Below are positions 45,608-57,300 of a DNA stretch of 64,000 bases, in pieces. Numbering within the stretch: the stretch's first letter is position 1; each line of letters begins with the position of its first letter. Origin of the DNA: Cyclina sinensis. Lineage: Eukaryota > Mollusca > Bivalvia > Venerida > Veneridae. The notes beneath the pieces are model-generated. The model was not told the origin of the DNA. It was given only the letters and a program-made list of their open reading frames with translations, and did no database searches. The position numbers and the translations under genes are program-made. The stretch is from NCBI GenBank assembly GCA_012932295.1, contig JAAONU010000003.1, forward strand, positions 27,080,361 through 27,144,360, read 5' to 3'.

Positions 45608-48600
45608 ATGGCATCTAGGATGACAAGTTATCGCCATAGATTGAAAGAAGAAGATCCTGAGAAATATCAGTTGTATTTAGACAAGCAAAAAGAAAGATCT
45701 AAGATAAGAAGAGACAACCTTAAGAAAGAACTACATTCAAAAAAACCATCAACTTCAGCCTTAGAGAAAAAAAAAACATCAGTTGGAACAGCAAAGAGAG
45801 AGACAAAAAAATACATTGAAAGAAAAGCTTGCAAAGTTTCAGAAAATAATAATAATGTTCTTAAAATAAAGTTTACACCATCAAAACATATCACAAGAAA
45901 TAAGGCTAATTCAAAAAAAGAGTATAATAGAATAATGAAACAAAAATCACGAGCACTCATGTCACCACAGAAGAAAACATGGGAAAGGAAGAAGGACAGA
46001 GAGAGGAAAGCAAGAAAAGCAGAAGAGAAAAGAAAAGAAATGTCAAAAGATAATAACTCTAAATTACCATCTGTTGTAGATGCATTTGACAAAAGTCCAT
46101 TTAATTGTAAAAAAACAGAGCAGAATGTTACAAGCTGCATGCGCAAAGCTATGCCTGATGATGCAAACAAATATGCCAAAATTGTCCACAATCTGATTGA
46201 AAAGTCATCACCAAAAAAACAAAAGGCACTTCAAAATATACTAAATAATGACAAAAAGAGGCCAATGGAAAAAAATGTTACTAAGGACAACCTGAAAAAA
46301 ATGAAAAGGAGATCAAGTATTGATCACACTCTGATTAAATCCTTCTATAAGAGAGAAGATATCTCAAGAGTAGTACCACAAAAAAGGTTTGCCACTAAAG
46401 AGGGACCAGGCTATTTGCTCCAAGTGTCCATTAAATCTGCATATGATAAGTTTTCTTCTGAAAATCCAAATAAAAAAGTAAGCTTCAGTAAGTTTGCCTC
46501 ACTTAGACCTAAAAATGTGAGAAAGCTGAATTACAGCCATAGAGAGTATTGTGTATGTACATACTGTATAAACATAAGATTTAAAATCCTGACACTAAGC
46601 AAGGCTGCCCACAAGAAACACAAGAATGAGAAAGATATTTTAGAAATTCTTCTCTGTGACAAAGGTGACAGTGCCTTATTCTTTAGGCCAGAATGTATAA
46701 ATGGTACATGTGTAAAGTGCACAAACTATCAGGAGACTCTAGATTCCTTCTATGAAGGAATTCCAGTAGACAAAGTCTTAACTTGGTGTAGGTGGGAATT
46801 GCCTAAAAACGAAACAAGAAGAATGCTTGTCACAAAATCAGGGACAAAAAATATGTTACTTAAAGAATTTGTAAACCATGACATACTGAAACCCAGTCAA
46901 GGAACAACATTTCTACAACATATCAATAATGCTTTGTGGCAAAGCAGGCAATTTAGCAATTTAAAAACAAATTTGCCAAAAGGGTGGATACTTAGTGTCA
47001 TGGATTTTGCCAAAAACAGAAGCATTATTTATCAAGATGAAGTCAAAGCGGCATTTTACACATCATCTGCAATAACAATCCATCCAATTGTAACATACTA
47101 CAATACAGATGACGGCATTATGCGTGACTCAACTATTATCATTTCCGAAGACCTGAATCATGACTACCATTCTGTCAAACATTATGCAGATATAGTTACT
47201 AAGAAATTAAATAATGTCATTGGAAGAGCCAATATCATAAAGTCAGTTGTTTTCTCAGATGGCTGTGCTGCCCAATATAAATCAAAGGGCCCGTTTGCTG
47301 ACTTATCTTTAGAGGATGGGCAGATAAACAGAAACTATTTTGGGTCAGAACATGGCAAGAGTGAATGTGATGCAGAAGTAGGAGTACTAAATAGAGCTCT
47401 CGATAGAGCAATTATAGGAAAACAGGTTATCATCAATAATTCAAATGACTTGTTTGAATTTTGCAGGGACAATTTAGAAATCAATGACATTTTATCCAAA
47501 AGAACATTTCACCTAGTCAGAAATAATGAAATTGAAAGAGACAGACCAGAAACAGTTATAAAAACACTACCAAAAACAAGAAAAATTCACCAACTTTTGA
47601 ACATAAAAGGTAAACCGTATCAGGTTCTTACAAGAAATTTGTCATGTTTTTGTAAATTTTGCAATTTAGAGAAATATGAGGAATGTTTGAACAGTCAATA
47701 CGTTGACAATTTTGAAAAACGAGAACTCAAACCAGAAATCACAAATATTGTTGAATTAAAAAAGCCAAAGGAAATATCAGATGCAGTCAGAATTGATGAA
47801 ACTGATGAAAACATAATAACTGAAATTGGAGAACGAAAAGAAAATATCACTGACACAGATTATGATGACAGAAGAGAAGAATACTTTGGAAAAAAATTAC
47901 AAAGTCTGTCAAATGCTGAAACTTTTGCGGAATTAGAGTCTGCTTTAAGTCAACATGATACCATCATGCAAGCATATTTAAATGACCTTCCAATTCAAAA
48001 GGCATTGACTTTTATGGGTACTGGAATGATCATTGATGGACCCAGTCAAGATCTGCTGCCAGATGACATTCCATTAAAACCTCCTTATCCCCTGTATCCT
48101 GCTAGAATTTTTGGTGATGGTAACTGTCTGCCTAGGTGTGCTAGTGTAGCTGTATTTGGAAATGAGAATCATTATAAAGAAATGAGATACAGAATTGCAA
48201 AGGAACTCACAATAAACAAAGATTTCTTCTTAGAAAATAACAACTTTCTGGCTGGCAAAAATCCATCAGGAGACCAAAATGTGACAAGAGCATTTGCCTC
48301 AGTTTCAGATTGCTACACTAGCGGGAGACTAACAGAAAAAACCATTTCATCAATATTTGAAAAAGAAACAAAAAGCATCACTAAACCTGGCAGTTATATG
48401 GGCATGTGGCAGTTATCTGCAATTTCTAACATTCTCAACAGGCCAGTAGTGTCTGTTTGCCCAAGTTATGGAAATTACAATATCAGGCATGACATAAATA
48501 GGACATTTTACCCAAAGAATAACTCTGAAAGTGAAGAGAATCCAGTATACATAATGTGGACAAATACCAATGGTGCTAATACTCCAGAAAACAGATTCGT

Positions 48601-51600
48601 CTTGAACCATTTTGTTCTTCTGATGCCTCTAACGGAACCCACAGTAGAGAACATCACAGATCGAAGTGATAATTTCCTTGACCTGTCAATACCCTTTAAT
48701 GAAACTGGATCAGACATTTTTGTAAGCATTGTTCTTAAATTGCACGACAAATCTAATTAATTCATCTCATGCTTTGAGCAGAGATACTTCAACATATCTG
48801 TGAAATATGACATACCACACCCTATAAAATAAGAACAAAATTTGGTTCCCTATCTCTATGTTTTGTGCATTTAAAGAAGTTTCAAAATTATCTCAAGATA
48901 CTTCAAGACCTTTGCTATAAATTCACTCAAATATCCTTTATACATGCTACAAATTGCAATGTAATGAGTTACAAAAAAGCGTATTAAAACTTTTGTAGTA
49001 TTCATGACTATTATATTGCATGATTTTATGAACAAAGCAGTCATATAAATGTGATTTATGCATTAACAAATTATTACATTTTAGGAGGATGATACTTGCA
49101 GCAAGATACAAGACATTATCATAGATTTCCTTGATAATCATGGACCAGAAAATGACAAAGTATGTATTTTTCTGTAATTGTTGACTTTTATTTTGTCTTT
49201 AGGTTCTTTTTAGAAGTTCAACAAATATAAAGTTTTAAACTACATTGATTTAAAAACTGTCAAACATGAAAGCATCTGAAAGATCACAGTGAATATAAGA
49301 ATTATAAAAAAACTAACTGCTTTGCTTATAATTTCTATATAGAAATCATTTAACAAGAGCCTGAAAAGTTAAATGCTTTACTTAAAACACATGGTTATTT
49401 AAAAAGTAAAATTAAAAGACACATATGTATTTAAGTTGTTGTTTTTTTACACAGATTAATATTATACTTCTTTTTCTAGGAGCTCAAAGACATATCAAGT
49501 TCAGTTTCTGTATGTAACTCCTCAAGCTCATCTGAAGCTGATCTAGAGAAGGTATAAAATTACACTGATGATTTTATAATGCTTTTCTTAAATGGCCTTT
49601 CATGAAACATTAATTGTACTTTTCATTCCTTTATGCTTTCATGAAATAAACTTATTTTCAAACTGTTGAAGGTGCCAAATTGAAACAGAAAAATGATTCA
49701 AGTATAATATATTTTTTTCTATACATTTTGTTCATGTTCAGTTTGTTTGGCCTTTGAATATTCACAGTCTTGACTGTCTATTCATCTTTGTTAACATTAT
49801 CAGCACATGTTTACTCTATATTTTAGTTGCCCAGTGGAGTTACAAAAGAAGAGAATGATACAGAAAGAAGCCCCCAAACCACCTATGCTGTTGACAATGA
49901 AGAGGTGAGAAAATGTGTTACGAGAAGTTTGTTTTAAAATCATTGGCACTTGTATTTTTTATTTTTCTGATTGAAAATCATTATAATATAATATAATATT
50001 ATACCTTTTTCATTTTTAGATTGCTGGAAGTGTTACAGGACTAGACCAAGTAACAAAATCAAATAGCCCTACTCAAGATATAAGTAACAGAGAAATTGTG
50101 AGTATTTTCATACTATGACTGAACATTTCTTTATCCCTTTATTGACATACTTTACTTCTTTGTTTCACACTTTATACTTAGCATCTTTGACATACATTTT
50201 CTTGTTGTAGATTCTTGGTTGTGTTGCAAGACAAGATGATGAAACCAAAAGTAGCCCCCATATCCCTTATGCTAGTGATGATGAAACCAGAAGTAGCCCC
50301 CATATCCCTTATGCTAGTGATGATGAAACGAAGAGAAGCCCAAAGGTCCATGATGCCAGTGATACTGAAACCGAAAAAAGCCCCCATATATCTTATGGTA
50401 GTACTGACGAATCCAGAAGAAGCCCAAATATAAATGCTGTTGACAATGAAAAGGTGAGAAAATTTATATCTTTGAAATTTGATTGAACATCATTTACCTT
50501 GAATTTTTTTCTATTTCTCCATGCTAAAGTACTAATCAAATGTAATATTTGTCACTTTTTTAGATGGCTGAAAGTGTTACAGTCCCAGACCAAATTATAA
50601 AAACAAACATCCAAACTCCATTTACATGTACAATTGAAAGTGAAATGGTGAGTTATACATTGTCTCACTGTTGAATTTCTTACAGAAGTGACTTGCTCAA
50701 TCTATATCAATATAGCATTTTCAGTATGCAAGTTATGTTGTTACTTTGAAATTCCCAATGGTATTATTTATTCTCCTATATGCATATGATTATGGATCCT
50801 AACTTGCTGTTGTTTAACATCAAAATGCCTTTAACTTGTATGGATTAAAATCATGTTCTGAATTTTCTTGATTTTATGCTACTTTATTGCCTTAATAATT
50901 AATATCTCTTTGAAAGTTTGCCATTATCCAGCTATTCACAGAATGTTGATCTTATCAATGTTCAGCTTTGTTTGATATCAAATATTGACTAATCATTGTT
51001 AGGTACCCAACGATGTTGTTGTAGAACTTCAAGAAAATAAAGAAAAGTGTACACATAACCAAAAAGCAGAAAGAGCAAATGTAAGTACAATAACTTATTC
51101 GTTTAAAGTATGACATGAAAAATACTTTATTATTTTTATTTACTGATTTACCTGTTGTAATATATACTCTGTATTTCAAAATTCCAGTTTGCTGAAGGTA
51201 AAGAACAGTCTCCAGTCTGTATCAATAAGTGTTTAGATATGAAAGGTGGTCAGATATCACCTGTACAGCCAACAACAGAAAAGCCTTCTAGTCCAGATGT
51301 TCCATGTAATAGGTAAAAATTACTGTCTTATAAATTCATCATTGTATTTGCATTTTTATATTAGTTCAACAATCATTTAATTGTTAAAAAAATACAGCTG
51401 AACTATTAATCTTTATTTATTATAATGTTAGGTCTTGTTATTTTTCAAATTATCTGATAAGGAGCCATGGATGTCAATGTGACATCAATCTTTTAATTGA
51501 AGCAGGCTGTCAACCAGGTCTTCTTGAAATACAGGAATATTTTTACCAAAAAAATAGGTTTTTGGACATTTTTGAGGCAATATATAGGAATTTTTTAATG

Positions 51601-53164
51601 GAAAACTATATTCTTTACAGGCACTAACCCTGTCAAATTCTTACCTGTACACTTCCAGTTTTAAAAGGTCTTAAAAATTACAATCTCTACATTACATAAA
51701 CTGTCCACTTCAACAGCATCACAATCCAAAGAGAAGACTGCTGCATAGTACATCATCATCATCTGAATGGGCACCTGAAAAGTTTTTTTTTTTTATTTTA
51801 ACAAAAGAGCACATTACAACAACAATTCAATAAATGACAATATGCAATGATAAAGCATAATGACTTAAGTTAAATTATGGCAAATTTTATTATTTAATAA
51901 TTATGTATCAAGTCTGGAATATCTGTTCCTTTAGGCTTGTACCACAAAGTGTTACAATTATAAACCAATGTCAATGGCAGCATCAAGATGACTTAATACA
52001 GTAACATAAAGCATGACTTTTATAATCAAAACTGATAACTGAAACTAATGTAATCTTGTAAGTTCAGTTTGACTTACCTAAAAAGTGTCGACAATCACAC
52101 TGCTTTTCAAGGTGACCACTCAGATGATGGAGAAGTGCACTACAAGATTACCTGACGGGGATGGTGATGCTGTGGAAGACAAACAACTTCTCTTACCTGT
52201 AAAATAAAGAAGTTTAAAGCAGTATCAAAATAATATTTAGACTCTCATTTTTTTGCGACAGTTATACTAAAAAATACATGAATATTTTCCAAAATATTGG
52301 AAATATAGGAGGTATTTCAAAGTACAGGATTTTGATCCAAAATATAGGAAAATATAGGAATATAGGAACTGGTTGACAGCCTGTTGAAGTGTCTTTTAGC
52401 TTTTTTATTTTTTTTACCTTAAGTGAATATGTATCTCATAAAGCAAATTAATGTGATGACTTTGTAGGTATAATGTGGGTGACTTCATACTTGCTAATTT
52501 TGGTAGCAAAAGTTATCCATGTCTAGTAAGTCCTGTGTTATCAATGTTATATGTTTATTATCAAAATTTAGTGATAAGTTCTTTTAGTTACATTTCATAT
52601 TTATTTGAACAATTTGCCAATATCTTTTATTTTATTGAATATATATTTAATTGTGGAAACTGTGTATTTTGCAGTTTTGAGCACATGTAAATTTTCTGTA
52701 CCAAATATTGGTATATTTGATATCATATGTTAGACCTCTTAATCTTTCAGTTATCATTTTGTATGATTTTACAAATTTAAATGGGTTTAGCAACTCTGTT
52801 TAAGTCTATTTCTTAATACTGATTTCACAGCTCAATCTAATATTAGTGCTACATTTAACTGATTAAAAATTGTTAGCATATTTCCCATCCAAAGTTCATA
52901 TTTGATCACTATAATGGTTTGTTGAATTACATTTGAAATTTTATTGCTAATTTCATTGTACTACAGGTTGTACAGACTCCTGATGACATGGAAAGCCTTC
53001 CAGGTGTTGGTATCTGGGTCCAGTGTCTGAGAAAAGCTCGAGCTAGCCTTTGGACACTTGAAGAAAAGCCATTCTTTGTAGAATACATTAACATCTGTCA
53101 TTCACTGGAGATTCCATCTCTTAAAGCAATTGGGACAAGACTTTATTACCAGTTAAAACTGTGA
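45608..53164 (+). CDS. DDE-like transposase with vertnin-type OTU domain, about 12 exons
   Basis: Coding exons: 45608-48721, 49085-49159, 49480-49551, 49827-49904, 50020-50097, 50211-50453, 50564-50647, 51003-51080, 51188-51312, 52468-52525, 52967-53164; about 1,400 residues. The ATG at 45608 (AAGTCATGG) is preferred over the in-frame 45572 because TTTTTTTTCTATTAAG just before 45595 looks like a splice acceptor. Lys/Arg-rich coiled N-terminus (1-150); Cys cluster around YCVCTYCINIRF and CINGTCVKC; DDE-like core with MDFAKN (D466), FSDGCAAQYK (D551) and SEHGKSECDAE (D588/E590); CFCKFC cluster; OTU domain with DGNC (Cys840) and NHFVLL (His1001); acidic repeat tail; a final GDFILANF module. No stop or frameshift is seen, so the gene looks intact. 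The DDE assignment is by motif only. Confidence 0.82.
48722..48760 (+). other. intronic read-through end of the long open frame
   Basis: The open frame continues 12 codons to a TAA at 48758-48760, but a TTTGTAAGC donor after 48721 lies exactly in phase 0 with the next exon at 49085. If the intron were retained, a shorter protein without the acidic tail would result. Both forms are possible; the spliced one is favoured because nine further in-phase exons follow. Confidence 0.65.
49085..51312 (+). CDS. acidic repeat tail of the transposase, eight small exons
   Basis: Exons of 75, 72, 78, 78, 243, 84, 78 and 125 nt, all entering in phase 0; the first seven are multiples of three, so each could be skipped without breaking the frame. 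The 243-nt exon encodes five 14-residue repeats of the type DDETRSSPHIPYAS. Exons 49827-49904/50020-50097 and 50211-50453/50564-50647 form two related pairs: AVDNEE then IAGSVTGLDQV, against AVDNEK then MAESVTVPDQI. The region is Ser/Asp/Glu-rich and probably disordered. Function unknown. Confidence 0.78.
51503..52383. mobile_element. CAGG-ended element nested in transposase intron, 6-bp TSD
   Basis: Left end CAGGCTGTCAACCAGGTC; right end, reverse-complemented, CAGGCTGTCAACCAGTTC: 15 identical bases. TTGAAG flanks both sides (51497-51502, 52384-52389). Near each end are runs of ATATAGGAA-like text. No open frame. It sits within the intron between 51312 and 52468 and must be younger than the host transposon's arrival, or have travelled with it. 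Confidence 0.8.
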
Positions 53165-53536
53165 CCTTGTTTCATGTTGTGACATTTGTTGTCACAAATA
53201 CTAACATAAATTATACTGACCTTGGGTGTTCAAGAGAAATGAAATTCACGTGTGATTGAATATTGTTTTAAATGTGTTCTGTCTTTCCATTGGTAAATAG
53301 TTTTATCACATACCATACCATGATTTTGCGTCTCCGTAAAAATGATAATGCACAGACCTGCATATATTTTGAAGTGACATTATACGAGCTATATAAACAT
53401 GTAGTGTAAAGATGGGCTTAATGTTATCATTAAGAGAAAAGTGTTTCTTTTTTCTGAAAACGGGTCTTATTTTGGTATGTGATAAATAGATTATTTTATT
53501 CGTGAAGCTTTATTACTAAATTTATTGAACTCCTTT

Positions 53537-53542
53537 AATAAA
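53537..53542 (+). terminator. candidate polyadenylation signal of the transposase gene
   Basis: AATAAA 373 nt after the stop codon at 53164. Another A-rich candidate is near 53945. Neither is proven. Confidence 0.4.
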
Positions 53543-54000
53543 ATAATATTACGCTTGCCAGAGGCTTGCATAGTATAATTTTATTCAACAAATTCAGTAT
53601 TGAATCTAAACTCATGTAATATCCTCTGATTGCTTTTTAGAAAGCTATTTAACTATACATAATGAATAAGAAGGGTGATTTTGAATCATTTTTTGTAATG
53701 ATATTTAGTTTAATTTAATACCAAATGTTCAAAAATTTTATGTACACTTACTTAGATTTTTTTTTCATTTATCAGTGGGATAGTCCATTATGATATACTT
53801 ATGAAAAGAATTAATTTTATATTTTAATAAGTAAATAACTCGTTAATTTTTAATCCACACACATTTAAACATGGCTTAGAATAGTTTCTTAAATTTGCTG
53901 TTTAGTACCTGGAAATATTTGTAAATTCCAACAAATACTGACATTAAATAAAAAGTGGTTTGTATATTTGCGACATTGTTTAAACATTTTTTTTTATCAA

Positions 54001-54142
54001 AAAGTGACATTAGTTACAATTCTGTCAAAATCTGACATTAGTTACCTATGTTCTGTCAAAATCTGACATTAGTTACAATATGTTCCGTCAAATTGTGACA
54101 TTAGTCACAGCATTTTCTGTCAAAATTGTGATGATAGTTACA
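54001..54142 (-). repeat. right subterminal repeat array
   Basis: About five units, written on plus as TCTGTCAAAATCTGACATTA then GTTACA. They are the inverse complement of the left array motif. The distance from the right end is about 375-515 bp, closer to the terminus than the left array. Confidence 0.85.
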
Positions 54143-54293
54143 CTGATATAACATATTCTTATGCTAACATTGCTAAATATCAAAGAAAAGATGAAATGCC
54201 TACAATGATAATATGGAGAAGATTAAATAAAACATGCATAAATCTACCATAGTTATTTATAGACAATCAAACAGTCTGGTTTAATGTGTGCTA

Positions 54294-54345
54294 ACGTCAT
54301 TATTTTCTGTCAATTTATCTGTCAAATAATGACATTAGATACATG
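54294..54345 (-). repeat. right terminal box doublet
   Basis: TTCTGTCAATTTATCTGTCA and then AATGACATTAGATACA mirror the left doublet at 41657-41679 and include one further TGTAAC-type unit. Confidence 0.65.
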
Positions 54346-54523
54346 ATATTTTCAAATTGCAAAAAATTGTTAATAAACACATTAACTGCTATTTTTTTAG
54401 TAAAGTTTCCTTATTTTAACTTTACCCCATGGTCTTGTATAATTTTTTTTAATAAAAAATGAAATTTGTAAATTTGACCATATTGGGAATATTCTGTGTC
54501 TGATAAATAGAATATGTCCTTAG

Positions 54524-54900
54524 TTAAGTTTAGTGGTTAAGTTCAATTAAGTATAAATTTTTAGATTTTAATTTTCTGAAACTGACGTGAAAATAGTCCT
54601 AAAAGTGAAGTCAATGTGGTCCTGAAAGAAATACTTTAATTGTATTCTTTTAAATAGGCAAAACATTAAAGTTAACTTTTGTTATGTCTGATATATTAGT
54701 TTAGTTTATTATATTCTATTTCATCTTAATTATTACATTATTTTTAGTTGTTTTTACTAAGTCTGCTTTTATTAGTTAAGTTCTTCTTCTATTTTTAGTT
54801 TAATTTAGTGTATACAGTGGTTTAGTAAAAAATGTTTAAATTATTTATTTCTTTATGTTCTGAATCAAATGCCCAAATAGTTCTTTAAGAAAAGCCAAAA
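54524..54900. repeat. about 260-bp tandem repeat, right part
   Basis: Resumes the repeat broken at 41467: TTAAGTTTAGTGGTTAAGTTC aligns with TTTACTAAAGTGGTTTAGTTC in the second left unit, then AATAGTCCTAAAAG-type text and a new unit start, AACATTAAAGTTAACTTTTG, at about 54660. Copies decay after about 54900 into TAGTCC/CCTTAA-rich text. Confidence 0.75.
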
Positions 54901-55035
54901 TAGTCCCTTAGAATAAGTCATATCATCCTTAACAGTAAGCCATAACATTCCATAACAATATCCATAATGGTCCTAAAATACAAATTAAAAATCCTTCAAC
55001 TTTAGCTAATACAGTCCTTAAAACACAAATGGCTC

Positions 55036-55098
55036 TTAAACTAAAGCTTAACTAAAGCTTAAACTACAGCTTAACTAAAGCTTAAACTAAAGCTTAAA
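55036..55098. repeat. short tandem repeat AACTAAAGCTTA
   Basis: About five copies of an 11-13-bp unit containing ACTAAAGCTTAA, with HindIII-type AAGCTT in most copies. No gene features. Confidence 0.75.
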
Positions 55099-55199
55099 TG
55101 GTCTTTCAACTTGAGCCAAATCAGACTTTAATGTTAATCTATAAAGATCCTTACACACAAACAAAAAAGTTGTTCCTTAAAATGAATGAATGAATGATT

Positions 55200-57300
55200 G
55201 ATTGACTGATTGATTATCGTGTCAGGAGGGTAGGGATTATGTCTGAGAGAATTCAAGAGACAGAAAATTAACCCTTGGTCAGAATTTGCTAAATGTGCTG
55301 AGGCAGATAGTGAAGTGGGGGTTAAAACATGCAGCAGTCAATTTATGAATACATCAAAATTAATGTAGACATCACAATGGGGATGGGGACTCAAACATTT
55401 TGAATGTGTTTTGTTGATCAGTAATGTACAGGGCTAGGGTAATGCATTCTAAGGATGATTGCAGACCTTGTAGGAGATATGGGAATCAAATTTAAGAATT
55501 GCAGTCAATTAACAAGATAAATGTGGATAGAGAGGGCATAGGGAACTAATGTTTGGTTTAAGAATCAGGAGTGAGGGACGGCAGTCAGTTTGAGTCAAAT
55601 GTGGTTTAAAGGTCAGGGAAATAAGAGATAAATAATGGTTTGTGTGAAATCTGGGCACTATAGGCTGGTTGGGCTTATACTGTTGAAATGTGTTTATTTG
55701 AATATGATGTGTGCCTTGTGAATCAGGGAAGGGTAGTAAGAGAGAACGTTCATAATATTTAGGGAGGATGAGGTGAAAATTTGAATGTGACATGTGCTTT
55801 GTGGAGGGAGGGTATGTAAGAGAGGATAGTGATAATATTTAGTGTGAAATATCTTCTGTGGATCAGGAAAATACTGGGGTTGAAGTAGGGTTTGGAAGTT
55901 GCTCTGAATGCGTGTTTTGTGAATCTGGGATAAAGGGGTTGGGAGGTTAGAGGTAATGTTAGGTAGGTGCAGAGAGGAGGCATAAATAGGAACGTGAAAT
56001 GTGCTCTGTAGGTTTGGGAAGATGGGGGTGGGAGAGGATAATTACAATGTTTAGTGTGAAATACATTTGTGAATCAGGAAAAGCCCAGTTGGGTTAATCT
56101 GAATGTAATGTGTTTACAGGAGGAGAGTTTACAGAGGATGTTGGTAATGTTTAGGGTGTGTGTGTGTGTGCGGAGTAGTGGGGGGGGGGGGTGACTTTGA
56201 ATGTGATATGTGCATTATGAATCATGGAAGGAGTGGTGGAAGGGATATAGGTTGTGTGTAATGAGATGCTGGGAGAAGGCATCAATTCATATGTACCATG
56301 ACATGGTGCTGTGTGGATTGAGGAAGGAGGGGTTTGATAGTCATTATGTTTTGTGAGAAGTATGTTTTGTAGATCAGGAATAGAACAGGGAAGGAATGGG
56401 CTTTGGGGTAAATCTTAATGTCACGTACACTTTGTGGATTGGGAAAAGAGGGGGTTGTTGAGGATACATGTACTGGAACTGTTATATGTGAAATATGTTT
56501 TGTGGATAAGAAAAAAACATGGGGTAGGGTAGGGTGGTAGATTCTGGTTATCTTTCAGGAGGTAGTGGGTTACTTTGAATGTAATGTGTACTTGATATTC
56601 AGATAAAGAGGGATAGAAGGATTTAGGTAATGTCTTGTGTGAAATATGTTCTGTAGATCAGGGAAAGACAAGGGTTCTGGTAATGTTTAGTGTGAAAAAA
56701 TGTTTTGTTGGTCAGGGAAAGACCTGGGGTGTGATGGTGATTGGGGGTGGTGGTGTAAATTTGAATTTGAAGACCAGGGGGTTGGGGGAAGGGTCTGGTA
56801 GGCCAATTTGAATGTTATGTGTGCTTTGTGAATCAGGAAGGTGCGTTAGGAGAGGATATTTTAAGGTAATGTTTGGTGTGAAATATGTTCTGTGGATCAA
56901 GGAAAGACCAGGGTTGGGATGGGGTTGGGGGTAAAATTTGAGTTTGATATGAGCTGTATTGGAACTGGGGAAATGAGGAGGATCCTATTAATCTTGAGTG
57001 TGAAAAAATGTTTTGTAGACCTGGAAAAGACCAGGGGGTGCAAATGGGATTGGGGTGGGGTGTAAATTTGAATGTGTTATGTGATACAGGGAGCTGATTT
57101 AACCCATATGGCAGGAGGCTAGTGACAGGGTAGATTTGAATATGATATGATCATTGTGGATAAAGGCAGTAGGAGTTGGGAGGATACTGGTAATGATTAC
57201 TATGTAAAATGTTTTGTAGATCAGGGAAAGACCAGAGGATGGGGTGTGCCAATTTGGATGTTATGTGTGCTTTTTAAATCAGGAATGGAGCAGTAGGGGA
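55200..57300. repeat. degenerate G-rich satellite, left part
   Basis: Irregular monomers of about 100-130 bp with GTAATGTTTAGTGTGAAATA, TCTGTGGATCAGGGAAAGAC, GGGGT and TTTGAATGTGATGTG. The plus strand is rich in G and A and poor in C throughout. Open frames on either strand are repeat translations. Confidence 0.8.

Larger units (their letters stand above)
41474..54517 (+). mobile_element. 13-kb autonomous DNA transposon with DDE-like/OTU gene
   Basis: Ends: left ACATATTCCATTTA and right, reverse-complemented, ACATATTCTATTTA. Both sides are flanked by CCTTAG (41468-41473, 54518-54523), a 6-bp target duplication. The interrupted 260-bp repeat outside shows the empty site: the right flank resumes where the left unit breaks off. 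A doublet of TTGACAGA-like boxes lies about 185 bp inside each end in mirror orientation, and longer subterminal arrays occur at 42406-42814 and 54001-54142. One multi-exon plus-strand gene fills the interior. Superfamily not assigned; 6-bp duplications are uncommon among animal DNA transposons. Confidence 0.82.

Noticed and set aside
45667..46191. 174-codon minus-strand frame opposite the transposase N-terminus
   Set aside because: It is the complement of a Lys-rich A-biased region, giving Phe/Leu/Ser-rich text; a shadow of the plus-strand gene.
48947..49141. 64-codon minus-strand frame
   Set aside because: It overlaps the intron and small exon of the transposase gene, is AT-rich, and has no domain.
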